Made by a program: the position numbers and the translations under genes | Shown: positions 46,032-54,690 of the stretch, piece by piece | Layout: each line of letters begins with the position of its first letter | Numbering within the stretch: position 1 is the first letter of the stretch | DNA from: JAUJNH01 sp038253125 | GTDB lineage: Bacteria; Actinomycetota; Acidimicrobiia; Acidimicrobiales; JAUJNH01 | Length of the DNA stretch: 64,000 nucleotides | Assembly (NCBI GenBank): GCA_038253125.1 | Contig: JBBSHM010000005.1 | Span: 1 to 64,000 of the forward strand | Direction of reading: 5' to 3' | The notes under the pieces: model-generated | What the model saw: the letters and a program-made list of their open reading frames with translations, nothing else | Told to the model about the DNA's origin: nothing | The model's database searches: none

Positions 46032-46727
46032 ATGGGTGACATCCCCGAACACCTGATGAAGCGGGCGCAGGCTGCTCGCGAGGCGGCGCTGGCCAAGAAG
46101 AGCGGTGGCGCGGAAGAGGGCGGGGCCGCCCCGAAGGACACCGGCTCGTCGGTGGCCACGGCCGAGAGGCCGGCCGCCGCCGAGGCGATTCGGCCCGCCG
46201 CCCCGCCGCCCTCGGTCGGGGCCACCGGGCACACCCAGCGGCTCCTCACCGTCGTCAAGGCCGGCTCGATCCAAGACGTCAAGGCCATCCCCACCGACAA
46301 GGTGCACGTCTGGCCCCATCTGCTGCTGGTCGAGTTCTGCGCGTCGTTGGCCATGACCGGCTTCCTTCTGGTCTTCTCCACCTTTGTGAACGCCCCACTC
46401 CTGGGGGCCGCCAACTACAACCTCACCCCGAACCCCTCAAAGGCGCCCTGGTACTTCCTGGGCCTGCAGGAGCTGCTGAAGATGTTCCACCCGATGGTGG
46501 CCGGCGTGGCCATCCCGGGCGTCGGCATGGCCGGCCTGGCCGTCGCCGGCTACATCGACAAGAACCCGTCGAACAAGCCGGAGGACCGCAAGTTCGCCAT
46601 CGCCCTGTTCACCTTCTTCATCATGTTCTGGGCCACGCTCGTCATCATCGGATCCTTCTTCCGAGGCGAGGGCTTCAACTTCATCCTCCCGTGGCGCCAA
46701 GGCGTCCACCACATCTTCGACCTCTAA
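46032..46727 (+). CDS. Cytochrome b C-terminal subunit (subunit IV-like)
   Basis: A 231-aa protein. An Ala/Pro-rich soluble N-terminus (1-90) begins MGDIPEHLMKRAQAAREAAL. Three membrane helices follow, corresponding to subunit IV of b6f complexes. The quinol-site motif PEWY is replaced by KAPWYFLGLQELL, a variant I associate with split cytochrome b of other bacteria. With the b6-like subunit it forms the quinol-oxidising core. The N-terminal extension shares its opening with the cytochrome c at 43447-44064, which may mean a common assembly or docking signal. Confidence 0.9.
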   Translation: MGDIPEHLMKRAQAAREAALAKKSGGAEEGGAAPKDTGSSVATAERPAAAEAIRPAAPPPSVGATGHTQRLLTVVKAGSIQDVKAIPTDKVHVWPHLLLVEFCASLAMTGFLLVFSTFVNAPLLGAANYNLTPNPSKAPWYFLGLQELLKMFHPMVAGVAIPGVGMAGLAVAGYIDKNPSNKPEDRKFAIALFTFFIMFWATLVIIGSFFRGEGFNFILPWRQGVHHIFDL

Positions 46728-46740
46728 GGGGCTCTGGAGC

Positions 46741-47586
46741 GTGCTCTTCGTCGTCGCTGTCATCGTCGTAGCCGTGCTCGTCGCGGTGTTCCTCGGCGTC
46801 ACCTTCGCCCGCCGCGACCGCGAGCGGGCCACCGGTCACGTGAGTCGCGAGACGGCCCGGCGCGACAAGCCGAACGCGGCCATGGGTGGCGCCGCCGAGG
46901 ACGAGCAGGGCATCAGCGGACGCCAGGTCGAGCGCAGCGCCGCCCTGGCCCGCCGCGGCGGTGACCTGGCGTTGGCGCCGCCCGCCCCGGTGGCGCTTCG
47001 CGAACCGCTCGACGCCGACGCCTTTGGCGTCACCCGTCGCCAGTTCCTGAACCGTAGCGTCGGCGGGATGTTCGCCTTCGCCCTGTCCGGCTTCGGGGCC
47101 GCCTGCATCGCCTTCCTGTGGCCTTCGCTGAAGGGCGGCTTCGGCTCGAAGATCACCGTCGGGCCCCTTTCCGAGACCCTCGAAAAGATGAGCACCACCA
47201 AGGCGCCGGTGTACATCCCCGAGGGCCGTTTCTACATCAACCCCTACCCGAAGTCGGCCTTGGCCAAGGCCAAGAGCGTGGCCTCCTACTCGGCGGTCCT
47301 CCCGGGCTATGAGAAGGGGGTCGTGGCCCTGTACCAGAAGTGCGTGCACCTCGGCTGCCGGGTGCCGTGGTGCGCCAGTTCGCAGTGGTTCGAGTGCCCG
47401 TGCCACGGGTCGCAGTACAGCCGGGTGGGCGAGAAGAAGGGCGGTCCGGCGCCCCGCGGTCTCGACCGCTTCGCCGTCACGGTCGACGGAGGGGTCATCA
47501 CCGTCGACACCGCCACGGTCGTCATCGGGCCGCCCATCGGCACCGACACCACGGGTCAGCAGGTCGAGGGGCCGCACTGCGTATGA
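46741..47586 (+). CDS. Rieske [2Fe-2S] subunit
   Basis: A 281-aa protein. It has an N-terminal helix (VVAVIVVAVLVAVFLGVTFA) and a soluble linker, then a twin-arginine-like segment before a second helix (VTRRQFLNRSVGGMFAFALS), then the Rieske fold. The cluster ligands are in KCVHLGCRVPWC and ECPCHGSQYS (CxHxGC, CxCHG), including the pair of disulfide cysteines. It oxidises quinol and passes electrons to cytochrome c. The start is GTG at 46741, and the stop overlaps the next ATG (ATGA). A double-helix anchor is also known from actinobacterial QcrA. Confidence 0.94.
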   Translation: MLFVVAVIVVAVLVAVFLGVTFARRDRERATGHVSRETARRDKPNAAMGGAAEDEQGISGRQVERSAALARRGGDLALAPPAPVALREPLDADAFGVTRRQFLNRSVGGMFAFALSGFGAACIAFLWPSLKGGFGSKITVGPLSETLEKMSTTKAPVYIPEGRFYINPYPKSALAKAKSVASYSAVLPGYEKGVVALYQKCVHLGCRVPWCASSQWFECPCHGSQYSRVGEKKGGPAPRGLDRFAVTVDGGVITVDTATVVIGPPIGTDTTGQQVEGPHCV

Positions 47587-48632
47587 TGATCCTGGCTGCG
47601 TTCTCCACCCAGCAGAAGGTGGGGGTGGTGATAGGAGCGGTCCTCATACTGGGCTGGCTCGGCTACCTGATCACCAACCTCATGAAGGCGGGTGCCCCGC
47701 CCGGCTCGGAGATCGAGCTGGCGCCGAACCGCAAGCCGTACTTCGACGACGACAAGCTTGAGACCAAGAAGCTCGACGCCGCCCTCGGCGTGGCCCTCCT
47801 GCTCACCGCCGTCAGCGCCGTTGGCCTGCCCGCCTACTGGGTGCGCGAGGCCGGGCGCCAGACCAACGCCGTCAAGGGCTTCGACAACCGGGCCGTCGAA
47901 CGGGGCCACGGGCTGTTCCAGCCCACCGACTCGCCGCTGGAGGGCGCCCACTTCGGCTGTGCCACCTGCCACGGCGCCGACGGCGGCGGCGGCGTCACCA
48001 AGTACACGATCACCGACTTCCTGGGCCGCACCGAGCAGGTCACCTGGGCGGCACCGGCCATCAACACCGTCGCCTTCCGCTATACCACCACCCAGATCCG
48101 CCAGACCCTGGTGTACGGCCGGGCGGGCACGCCCATGCCGGCGTGGGGCACCAAGGGCGGCGGTCCGATGAACGACCAGCAGATCGACGACCTCGTGGCC
48201 TTCCTGCAGCGGCCGGCCACGGACAAGGGTCTGAAGATCAGCCAGGACGCCGCCCAGGAGCAGGCCCGCAAGAACGCCGAGGGCGAGGCCCGCAAGGCCG
48301 GCCGGCTTGACGGGTCGGGGGCACCCATCGTCGATGGTGAGAGCCTGTTCAACGGCAACTGCGCCCGCTGCCACACCCGGGGCTTCAGCTTCAACCGGCC
48401 CGAGGTGTCCGGCGGGGGCCGCTACGGCCCCAGCCTGCGCGGCGGCTCCACCGTCCGCCAGTTCCCGAAGGTCGAGGACATGATCAAGTTCATCAGGGAG
48501 AGCGCGGCGTACGGCATCGCCTACGGCCAAGGCGGCATCGGTCACGACGCCGGTGGCGGCATGCCCCACTTTGGTGAGGTCCTGAGCGACGCCGACATCC
48601 AGGCCATCATCGACTACGAGCGGTCGCTGTAG
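47583..48632 (+). CDS. Dihaem cytochrome c subunit
   Basis: A 349-aa protein with two membrane helices (about 12-32 and 65-85) and two cytochrome c domains with CATCH (FGCATCHGADGGGG) and CARCH (NGNCARCHTRGFSF) motifs. Met ligands are likely in GTPMPAWGTKG and GGGMPHFGEV. It is the electron acceptor from the Rieske protein, in the role of QcrC, but arranged after Rieske rather than before it. The ATG overlaps the Rieske stop codon. The order b6, subunit IV, Rieske, cytochrome cc differs from the usual actinobacterial qcrC-A-B. Confidence 0.92.
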   Translation: MMILAAFSTQQKVGVVIGAVLILGWLGYLITNLMKAGAPPGSEIELAPNRKPYFDDDKLETKKLDAALGVALLLTAVSAVGLPAYWVREAGRQTNAVKGFDNRAVERGHGLFQPTDSPLEGAHFGCATCHGADGGGGVTKYTITDFLGRTEQVTWAAPAINTVAFRYTTTQIRQTLVYGRAGTPMPAWGTKGGGPMNDQQIDDLVAFLQRPATDKGLKISQDAAQEQARKNAEGEARKAGRLDGSGAPIVDGESLFNGNCARCHTRGFSFNRPEVSGGGRYGPSLRGGSTVRQFPKVEDMIKFIRESAAYGIAYGQGGIGHDAGGGMPHFGEVLSDADIQAIIDYERSL

Positions 48633-48634
48633 CC

Positions 48635-49519
48635 ATGGGCGCCCTTGCCGCCAACGCCCACCTGCTGGCCGGGTTCTCCTGGGACCCCCAGATCCGGGGC
48701 ATCGTCATCGTCCTGTTCGCCATCACGGTCCTGCCCGGCAGCGTCTTCCTCATCACCAGCACCAACGTGGGCGCCAGGCTCGGCTTCCTCATCACCGTCG
48801 CCGGGCTCTCCGGCTTCTGCACCATGCTCGGGCTCCTGTGGACCCTGAACGCCGGCGGCCTGGTCGGCCGGCAGCCGACCTGGAAGCCGGCGGAGCTCGC
48901 CATCGGCCCGCCGGGAGCTTCCCTCAGCAACGGCACCGGCGGGCTGCCCGACCAGATCGGCAAGCCACCCACCAACGGCTGGCGCGAGCTGCCGCTGGGG
49001 GATCCGATCCGGGGCGACGCCACCGCCGCCGCCGACAAGCTCCTGGCCCCGGACAACTCCAAGGTCCCCGCGGGCCAGACGAAGAAGCCTCCCCGCTTCC
49101 AGCCCCCCTTCAACGCGTCTACCGAGTTCGTCCAGGTGGCGGCCTACCAGCAAGGCGGCCGTGACAGCGGCGTTTGGTTCCGCATCCGCAACCACCGCTT
49201 CTTCAAACAAGACAGCTGGTACAACCCGGTGGGCTGGTTCCGGGCCCCGGCGAACCGGGTGGTCATCACCGTTGAGAAGACGGCGCCGAAGCTGAACAAG
49301 GAGGACATCACCGAGCTGCCCCGGCCCGACCTGTCCCAGGCGCCCGTCACCCTGGTGTTGGTGCGCGACCGCGGGTCGCTGCGCTTCCCGCCCGTGATGT
49401 TCGCCCTGTTCTGGTTCATCATCTTTGTTGTGACCACATCGTCGCTGCACCAGCGTGACAAGGAGATCATGGCCAGGCGGGCCGGCGGGGCGCCCCAGCG
49501 GGCCCCCGCCCGGGCCTAG
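48635..49519 (+). CDS. Membrane protein, last gene of the cytochrome operon
   Basis: A 294-aa protein of no recognised family. Two helices lie near the N-terminus (IVIVLFAITVLPGSVFLITS; ARLGFLITVAGLSGFCTMLG). A large extracellular or periplasmic-side region (75-250) is rich in Pro, and one helix lies near the C-terminus (MFALFWFIIFVVTTSSLH). It starts 3 nt after the cytochrome cc stop, so it belongs to the operon and is likely an accessory subunit of the complex. The following gene is nuoA, with its own -10. Confidence 0.6.
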   Translation: MGALAANAHLLAGFSWDPQIRGIVIVLFAITVLPGSVFLITSTNVGARLGFLITVAGLSGFCTMLGLLWTLNAGGLVGRQPTWKPAELAIGPPGASLSNGTGGLPDQIGKPPTNGWRELPLGDPIRGDATAAADKLLAPDNSKVPAGQTKKPPRFQPPFNASTEFVQVAAYQQGGRDSGVWFRIRNHRFFKQDSWYNPVGWFRAPANRVVITVEKTAPKLNKEDITELPRPDLSQAPVTLVLVRDRGSLRFPPVMFALFWFIIFVVTTSSLHQRDKEIMARRAGGAPQRAPARA

Positions 49520-49522
49520 GGT
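49517..49522 (+). promoter_or_regulatory. Leaderless-type -10 of nuoA
   Basis: TAGGGT, 8 nt before the GTG at 49531, overlapping the preceding stop codon. Confidence 0.5.
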
Positions 49523-49530
49523 CACGGGCC

Positions 49531-49983
49531 GTGGACGGCTTCCTGCCCGTGGTCATCATGGTCGGCCTCGGCATGGTGTTCGCCGCCTCGGCCGCCTTCC
49601 TGCCCGGGCTCCTCGCCGTCCGCCGCCCCACCCTGGCCAAGGTGGCTCCCTATGAGTGCGGCATCGTGCCCTCGCGCCAGCCGGCCGAGCGCTTCCCCGT
49701 CCGGTTCTACCTGATCGCCATGATCTTCATCATCTTCGACATCGAGATCATCTTCCTCTACCCGTGGGCCGTCATCTTCGACCGGCTCGGCACCTTCGGC
49801 CTGGTGGAGATGGTGGTCTTCGCCCTCGCTGTCTTTGTGTCGTTCGGGTACCTGCTGTCCAACGGCGCCCTCGACTGGGGACCCGTGAAGGCGAGCGTGT
49901 CGGTGGCCCCCGGAACGGTCGGCGAGGCCCGCACCAGCCGCACCACCGTCCGCAAGGTGAGCCGGTCCGACCGCGCCGCCTGA
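49531..49983 (+). CDS. nuoA: NADH-quinone oxidoreductase subunit A
   Basis: A 150-aa membrane subunit of complex I with three helices. The family motif KVAPYECGIVPSRQPAERFP with its conserved Cys-containing loop, and FYLIAMIFIIFDIEIIFLYP, are both present. It sits at the quinone-chamber junction with NuoH. The C-terminal 30 residues are a basic, Ser/Thr-rich tail beyond the usual end. The GTG at 49531 heads the long nuo run. nuoB follows after 53 bp with its own -10 box. Confidence 0.96.
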   Translation: MDGFLPVVIMVGLGMVFAASAAFLPGLLAVRRPTLAKVAPYECGIVPSRQPAERFPVRFYLIAMIFIIFDIEIIFLYPWAVIFDRLGTFGLVEMVVFALAVFVSFGYLLSNGALDWGPVKASVSVAPGTVGEARTSRTTVRKVSRSDRAA

Positions 49984-50023
49984 GGGGCTGACGGTGTTTC
50001 GTCCCGACGCGACCCGTCGCGCC

Positions 50024-50029
50024 TAGCCT
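50024..50029 (+). promoter_or_regulatory. Leaderless-type -10 of nuoB
   Basis: TAGCCT, 7 nt before the GTG at 50037. Confidence 0.45.
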
Positions 50030-50036
50030 CCGGAGC

Positions 50037-50639
50037 GTGGGCATCGAGCAGCTGAACCACAACTTCCTCACCGGGAACCTCGAGAACGTGGTGAACTGGT
50101 CGCGGGCCCGCAGCATGTGGCCGGCCACCTTCGGGCTGGCTTGCTGCGCCATCGAGATGATGGCCACCGGGGCCGCCAACTACGACCTCGGCCGGTTCGG
50201 CATGGAGGTCTTCCGGGCGTCGCCCCGCCAGGCCGACCTGATGATCGTGGCCGGCCGGGTCAGCCAGAAGATGGCACCGGTCCTGCGCCAGGTGTACGAC
50301 CAGATGATGGAGCCCAAGTGGGTCATCTCGATGGGCGTGTGCGCCAGCACCGGTGGGATGTTCAACAACTACGCCATCGTGCAGGGCGTCGACCAGATCG
50401 TGCCGGTCGATGTCTACGCCCCCGGCTGCCCGCCCGGTCCCGAGACGCTTCTCCACGCCATCATCACCCTCCACGCCAAGATCCAGGACGGTGAGATCGT
50501 GCAGCGGCGGGCCGCCACCGGCCGCGGCGCCGGGCTGCAGCTGGAGCCGCCGACAACCCCCCGGGCTCGGGCTCAGGACGATGCCGCCGTGAAGCTGCTG
50601 TCCCCGGCCGGCGCCGCCGCCAAGGGTAGGGCCAGATGA
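50037..50639 (+). CDS. nuoB: NADH-quinone oxidoreductase subunit B
   Basis: A 200-aa subunit that holds cluster N2, the last iron-sulfur centre before quinone. The ligands are visible: the tandem cysteines in GLACCAIEMMATG, one in MGVCASTGGMF, and one in YAPGCPPGPE. The C-terminal 45 residues are an Ala/Arg-rich extension. Its stop overlaps the start of nuoC (ATGA). Confidence 0.97.
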   Translation: MGIEQLNHNFLTGNLENVVNWSRARSMWPATFGLACCAIEMMATGAANYDLGRFGMEVFRASPRQADLMIVAGRVSQKMAPVLRQVYDQMMEPKWVISMGVCASTGGMFNNYAIVQGVDQIVPVDVYAPGCPPGPETLLHAIITLHAKIQDGEIVQRRAATGRGAGLQLEPPTTPRARAQDDAAVKLLSPAGAAAKGRAR

Positions 50640-51160
50640 GCGCGGCGCCCGACCCGGCACCGGCCGGAGACCCAAAGCCCGAACCGCTCACGGTTCACGG
50701 CCTCCCCGCCGTCGAGGTGCGGGGCCGCATGGTCGTGCACACCGACGTGGCCCGCTACCTGGGGCTGCTCTCGGCGCTGCACGCCGACGGCTACCTCTTC
50801 TGCGCCGACCTGTGCGCCGTGGACCAGCTCGCCAACACCGACCGTAGGTTGCCCGAGGGGATCGACCCTCAGCGCTTCGAGGTGGTCGTGACCGTGCGCG
50901 ACCTCGTCCACCACCGGCACCTGCGGGTGCGGTGCCAGGTGCCCGAGGCGGACACCCGGGTCCCGACCGCCTTCCAGCTGTGGCCCGGCACCGAGGCGAT
51001 GGAGCGCGAGGCCTATGACCTCATGGGCATCGTGTTCGACGACCACCCCGACCTGACCCGAATCCTGCTGCCGGATGACTGGGAGGGCCACCCCCTGCGC
51101 AAGGACCTGGCCCCCGGCCGGGTGCCCGTCCAGTTCCGCGCCGCGCCGAGCACCAGGTAG
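50636..51160 (+). CDS. nuoC: NADH-quinone oxidoreductase subunit C
   Basis: A 174-aa subunit of the hydrophilic arm (30-kDa family). Recognised by the C-terminal signature EREAYDLMGIVFDDHPDLTR followed by ILLPDDWEGHPLRKD. The first 25 residues are Pro-rich and variable. It is coupled to nuoB by a 4-nt overlap and precedes nuoD by 8 nt. Confidence 0.95.
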   Translation: MSAAPDPAPAGDPKPEPLTVHGLPAVEVRGRMVVHTDVARYLGLLSALHADGYLFCADLCAVDQLANTDRRLPEGIDPQRFEVVVTVRDLVHHRHLRVRCQVPEADTRVPTAFQLWPGTEAMEREAYDLMGIVFDDHPDLTRILLPDDWEGHPLRKDLAPGRVPVQFRAAPSTR

Positions 51161-51168
51161 GCGCAGCC

Positions 51169-52524
51169 TTGGCCACGACCCCGATAGTGCATCTGGCAAC
51201 CGACGCCACCACGGTGACAACCGACCTCGACCCGTCCCAGGAGATGCACCGGCGGGACGACACCGACTCCCTCGAGCTGCTGCGCGAGACCGGCGCCGCC
51301 CTGCGCCTGCCCGAGGGGATCACCCTCGACCCCGGCGACATGGTCACCGAGGTGGGCGAGGACGAGACGATGATCATCAACATGGGTCCGCAGCACCCCA
51401 GCACCCACGGCGTCCTGCGCCTCATGCTCGAGCTCGACGGCGAGACGGTGCTGCGCACCAAGCCGGTCATCGGCTACCTCCACACCGGTATGGAGCGCAC
51501 GGGCGAGGACCTGATGTACGTCCAGGGCGGCACGAACGTCACCCGCATGGACTACCTGGCGCCGCTGTTCAACGAGAGCGTGTTCGCCATGGCCGTCGAG
51601 GAGCTGCTCGGTGTCGAGCTGCCGCCCCGGGCCGTGTGGATCCGGATGCTGATGATGGAGCTGAACCGGGTGTCCAGCCACCTTTTGTTCATGGCCACCA
51701 ACGGCATGGATCTCGGCGCCGTCTCGATGATGATCTACGGCTGGCGCGAGCGCGAGCTGGTGCTGTCGTTCTTCGAGAAGGTCACCGGTCTGCGGATGAA
51801 CCACAACTTCATCCGGCCCGGTGGCTCGGCCGCCGACCTGCCGGCCGGGTGGCAGGCCGATGTTCTGGAGCTGTGCAAGGTCCTGCCGCCCCGGCTCGAC
51901 GAGTACGACGTGCTGCTCACCGGCCAGCCGATCTTCACCAGGCGCACCCAGGGCGTCGGGGTCATCACGCCCGAGCAGGCCATCGCCATGTCCGCCAGCG
52001 GCCCGCTGCTGCGCTCGACCGGCATCGACTGGGACCTCCGCCGTGACGCCCCCTACCTGTTCTACGACCAGGTCGAGTTCGACGTGATCGTCGGCACCTA
52101 CGGCGACTCGTTCGACCGCTACGCCATCCGCCTGGAGGAGATCCGCCAGAGCCTGCACATCGTCGAGCAGATCGTCGACCTGATGCCGATGGGCGACTAC
52201 CGGGTGCAGGACAAGAAGGTCACCCCCCCGCCCCGCAGCCGCATCGATGAGTCCATGGAAGCCCTGATCCACCACTTCAAGCTGTTCACCGAGGGGTTCA
52301 AGGTGCCCGAGGGCGAGACCTACGTGGCCGTCGAGTCGCCCCGGGGCGAGCTGGGCTGCTACCTCGTGGCCGATGGGGGACCTAAGCCGTACCGCCTGCA
52401 CATCCGGGGGCCCAGCTTCGTGAACCTCCAGAGCCTGCCGGTTATGCTCCGCGGCGGGCTGATGGCTGACGCCGTGGCCGTCATCAGCTCGATCGACCCC
52501 GTCATGGGCGAGGTCGACAGATGA
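51169..52524 (+). CDS. nuoD: NADH-quinone oxidoreductase subunit D
   Basis: A 451-aa 49-kDa-type subunit that forms the quinone pocket with NuoB. Its motifs include MGPQHPSTHGVLRLMLELDG, VIGYLHTGMERTGEDLMYVQ, LMMELNRVSSHLLFMATNGM and, near the end, the highly conserved SPRGELGCYLVADGG and VMGEVDR. The start is TTG at 51169 with an N-terminal extension of about 45 residues. nuoE begins 14 bp after the stop. Confidence 0.96.
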   Translation: MATTPIVHLATDATTVTTDLDPSQEMHRRDDTDSLELLRETGAALRLPEGITLDPGDMVTEVGEDETMIINMGPQHPSTHGVLRLMLELDGETVLRTKPVIGYLHTGMERTGEDLMYVQGGTNVTRMDYLAPLFNESVFAMAVEELLGVELPPRAVWIRMLMMELNRVSSHLLFMATNGMDLGAVSMMIYGWRERELVLSFFEKVTGLRMNHNFIRPGGSAADLPAGWQADVLELCKVLPPRLDEYDVLLTGQPIFTRRTQGVGVITPEQAIAMSASGPLLRSTGIDWDLRRDAPYLFYDQVEFDVIVGTYGDSFDRYAIRLEEIRQSLHIVEQIVDLMPMGDYRVQDKKVTPPPRSRIDESMEALIHHFKLFTEGFKVPEGETYVAVESPRGELGCYLVADGGPKPYRLHIRGPSFVNLQSLPVMLRGGLMADAVAVISSIDPVMGEVDR

Positions 52525-52537
52525 GCGGAGCGGGCCG

Positions 52538-53335
52538 GTGAGCAGGCTGGCGCCGGAGTTCGAGAAGCGGGCCACCGACCTGATGGCCCTCTACCCGCAG
52601 CGGCGCAGCGCCCTGCTGCCCCTCCTGCACGTTCTGCAGGAGCAGGACGGCCACCTGAGCAACGACGGCATGGAGCACGTGGCCGAGCTGGTGGGCCTGA
52701 TGCCGGCCGAGGTGCTCTCGGTAGCCAGCTTCTACGACATGTTCCACACCGAGCCCGTCGGCCGCTACCTGATCGGCATCTGCACGAACATCGCCTGCAT
52801 GCTGGAGGGGGCCGAAGAGCTGCTGCACCACGCCGAGCAGCGTCTGGCCGTGAAGCACGGGGCCACCACGCCCGACGGGCTGTTCACCCTTGAAGAGGTC
52901 GAGTGCGTGGCCCACTGCGACAAGGCGCCCTGTGCCCAGGTGAACTACCGCTACTTCGGCCCGCTCGCCGAAGAGTCGTTCGACGCCCTCGTCGACGACC
53001 TCTCGGCCGGCAGGCTGAAGGACGAGGTCCCGCCCCATGGCACGCTCATCCGGGTGCGGCGCGAGGGTGGGCTGCGGGTACACCCCCAGCGCATTATCGA
53101 GGAGCGGGCCATCGTGGCCGGCCAGATCGCCGATCGGGCCGCGGGCGAGGCGGCGGCGAAGAAGGCCCTCGAGGAAGCTGACGCCAAGCGCAAGTCCGAC
53201 GAGGAGGCGGCGAAGGCCGAGGCGCTGGGCCGGGCCGACGAGGGCCAGGACGCCGAGAGCGGGGCCAAGGCCGCCACCCCGGCCGGCTCCGCCGACGTCG
53301 AGGAGAAGGCCGGCCAGAAGGAGAAGGGCAGCTGA
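52538..53335 (+). CDS. nuoE: NADH-quinone oxidoreductase subunit E, with C-terminal extension
   Basis: A 265-aa subunit with the 24-kDa thioredoxin-like fold holding [2Fe-2S] cluster N1a. The ligands are in GICTNIACMLEG (C-x4-C) and VECVAHCDKAPCAQVN. The fold normally ends near residue 165. Here about 95 more residues follow, charged and Ala/Glu/Lys-rich (AAKKALEEADAKRKSDEEAA), probably a helix or disordered tail. The stop overlaps the nuoF start by one base. Start GTG. Confidence 0.95.
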   Translation: MSRLAPEFEKRATDLMALYPQRRSALLPLLHVLQEQDGHLSNDGMEHVAELVGLMPAEVLSVASFYDMFHTEPVGRYLIGICTNIACMLEGAEELLHHAEQRLAVKHGATTPDGLFTLEEVECVAHCDKAPCAQVNYRYFGPLAEESFDALVDDLSAGRLKDEVPPHGTLIRVRREGGLRVHPQRIIEERAIVAGQIADRAAGEAAAKKALEEADAKRKSDEEAAKAEALGRADEGQDAESGAKAATPAGSADVEEKAGQKEKGS

Positions 53336-54690
53336 TGGCCATCGCCACCGTCCCCCGCATCGTCACCAGCCGCATCGGAAGCTACGACGACAGCCACACC
53401 ATCGACCGCTTCCTGGCCACCGGGGGCTACGACGGGCTGCGCAAAGCGCTCACGATGACCCCCGAGCAGGTCCAGGGCGAGGTGCTCAAGTCGAACCTGC
53501 TCGGCCGGGGCGGCGCCGGCTTCGAAGCCGGCAAGAAGTGGTCGATGATGCGCAAGGCCCCCACCCGCTACCTCGTCATCAACGGCGACGAGAGCGAGCC
53601 GGCCACGTTCAAGGACCACATGCTGGTCGAGGGCGACCCCAACCAGCTGGTCGAGGGCACGATCATAAGCGCCTACGCCGTCCAGGCCTGCCAGGCCTTC
53701 ATCTACCTGCGCGGCGAGTTCGCCCTGGGCCTGGAGCGGGTGCAGCAGGCCGTCAACGACGCCTACAGGAACTCAGCGCTGGGCGAGGACATCTTTGGGT
53801 CAGGCTTCAGCCTCGACATTGTGGTCCAGCCCGGGGCCGGCGCCTACATCTGCGGTGAGGAGACGGCGCTGCTCGAGAGCCTCGAAGGCCGGCGGGGGAT
53901 GCCGCGGATCAAGCCGCCCTACTTCCCGGCGGCCATGGGCCTGTACGGCGAACCGACCATCGTCAACAACGTCGAGACGATGGCCAACATGCCGTGGATC
54001 GTCTCCAACGGCAGCGCCGCCTTCGCTGCCCTGGGCGCCGGCCGCAGCACGGGCACCCGGATCTTCGCCCTGTCGGGCCACGTGAACAGGCCGGCCAACT
54101 ACGAGGTGGAGATGGTCAAGACCACCTTCCGCGACCTCATCTACAACGAGGCCCTCGGTGGCGGCGTGCGGGGCGGCAAGGAGCTGAAGTGCTTCGTGCC
54201 CGGCGGGGCCAGCGCCCCGTGGTTCGGGCCCCAGCACCTCGACCTGCCCCTCGGCCAGGACGAGGTGGGCCACTCGAACGGCGTGCTGCCCGGCGGCGGC
54301 GGATCGATGCTGGGCTCCGGCTCGATCGTGGTGATGGACGAGAACACCGACGTGGTGCGGGCGGCGTGGCGCCTGGCCCGGTTCTTCGCCCGCGAGTCGT
54401 GCGGCAAGTGCACCCCGTGCCGGGAGGGCACGTCGTGGCTGGACAAGGTCATGAAGCGCATCGTCGATGGTCACGGCAGCCCCGGTGACCTCGACCTGCT
54501 GCGTGACGTGTGCGACAACATCGCACCGGGGCTGGCCTTCCCGTACGCCATGACCACCATCTGCTTCCTGGGTCCGTCGGCGGCCATGCCGATCATGAGC
54601 GCGCTCACCATGTTCCCCGAGGAGTTCGAGCGCCGGGTCGGCGCTGCTCCCCTCCGCGCTCCCGTCGGAGCGGGAAGAATGGCCCCCTGA
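53335..54690 (+). CDS. nuoF: NADH-quinone oxidoreductase subunit F
   Basis: A 451-aa subunit that binds NADH and FMN and holds cluster N3. The NADH/FMN motif GRGGAGFEAGKKW (about 57-69), the FMN motif GAGAYICGEETALLESLEG, and ESCGKCTPCREG (three Cys of N3, the fourth farther on) are intact. The last 20 residues are Ala/Arg-rich. It overlaps nuoE and nuoG by single bases at each end, so translation is coupled. Confidence 0.97.
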   Translation: MAIATVPRIVTSRIGSYDDSHTIDRFLATGGYDGLRKALTMTPEQVQGEVLKSNLLGRGGAGFEAGKKWSMMRKAPTRYLVINGDESEPATFKDHMLVEGDPNQLVEGTIISAYAVQACQAFIYLRGEFALGLERVQQAVNDAYRNSALGEDIFGSGFSLDIVVQPGAGAYICGEETALLESLEGRRGMPRIKPPYFPAAMGLYGEPTIVNNVETMANMPWIVSNGSAAFAALGAGRSTGTRIFALSGHVNRPANYEVEMVKTTFRDLIYNEALGGGVRGGKELKCFVPGGASAPWFGPQHLDLPLGQDEVGHSNGVLPGGGGSMLGSGSIVVMDENTDVVRAAWRLARFFARESCGKCTPCREGTSWLDKVMKRIVDGHGSPGDLDLLRDVCDNIAPGLAFPYAMTTICFLGPSAAMPIMSALTMFPEEFERRVGAAPLRAPVGAGRMAP

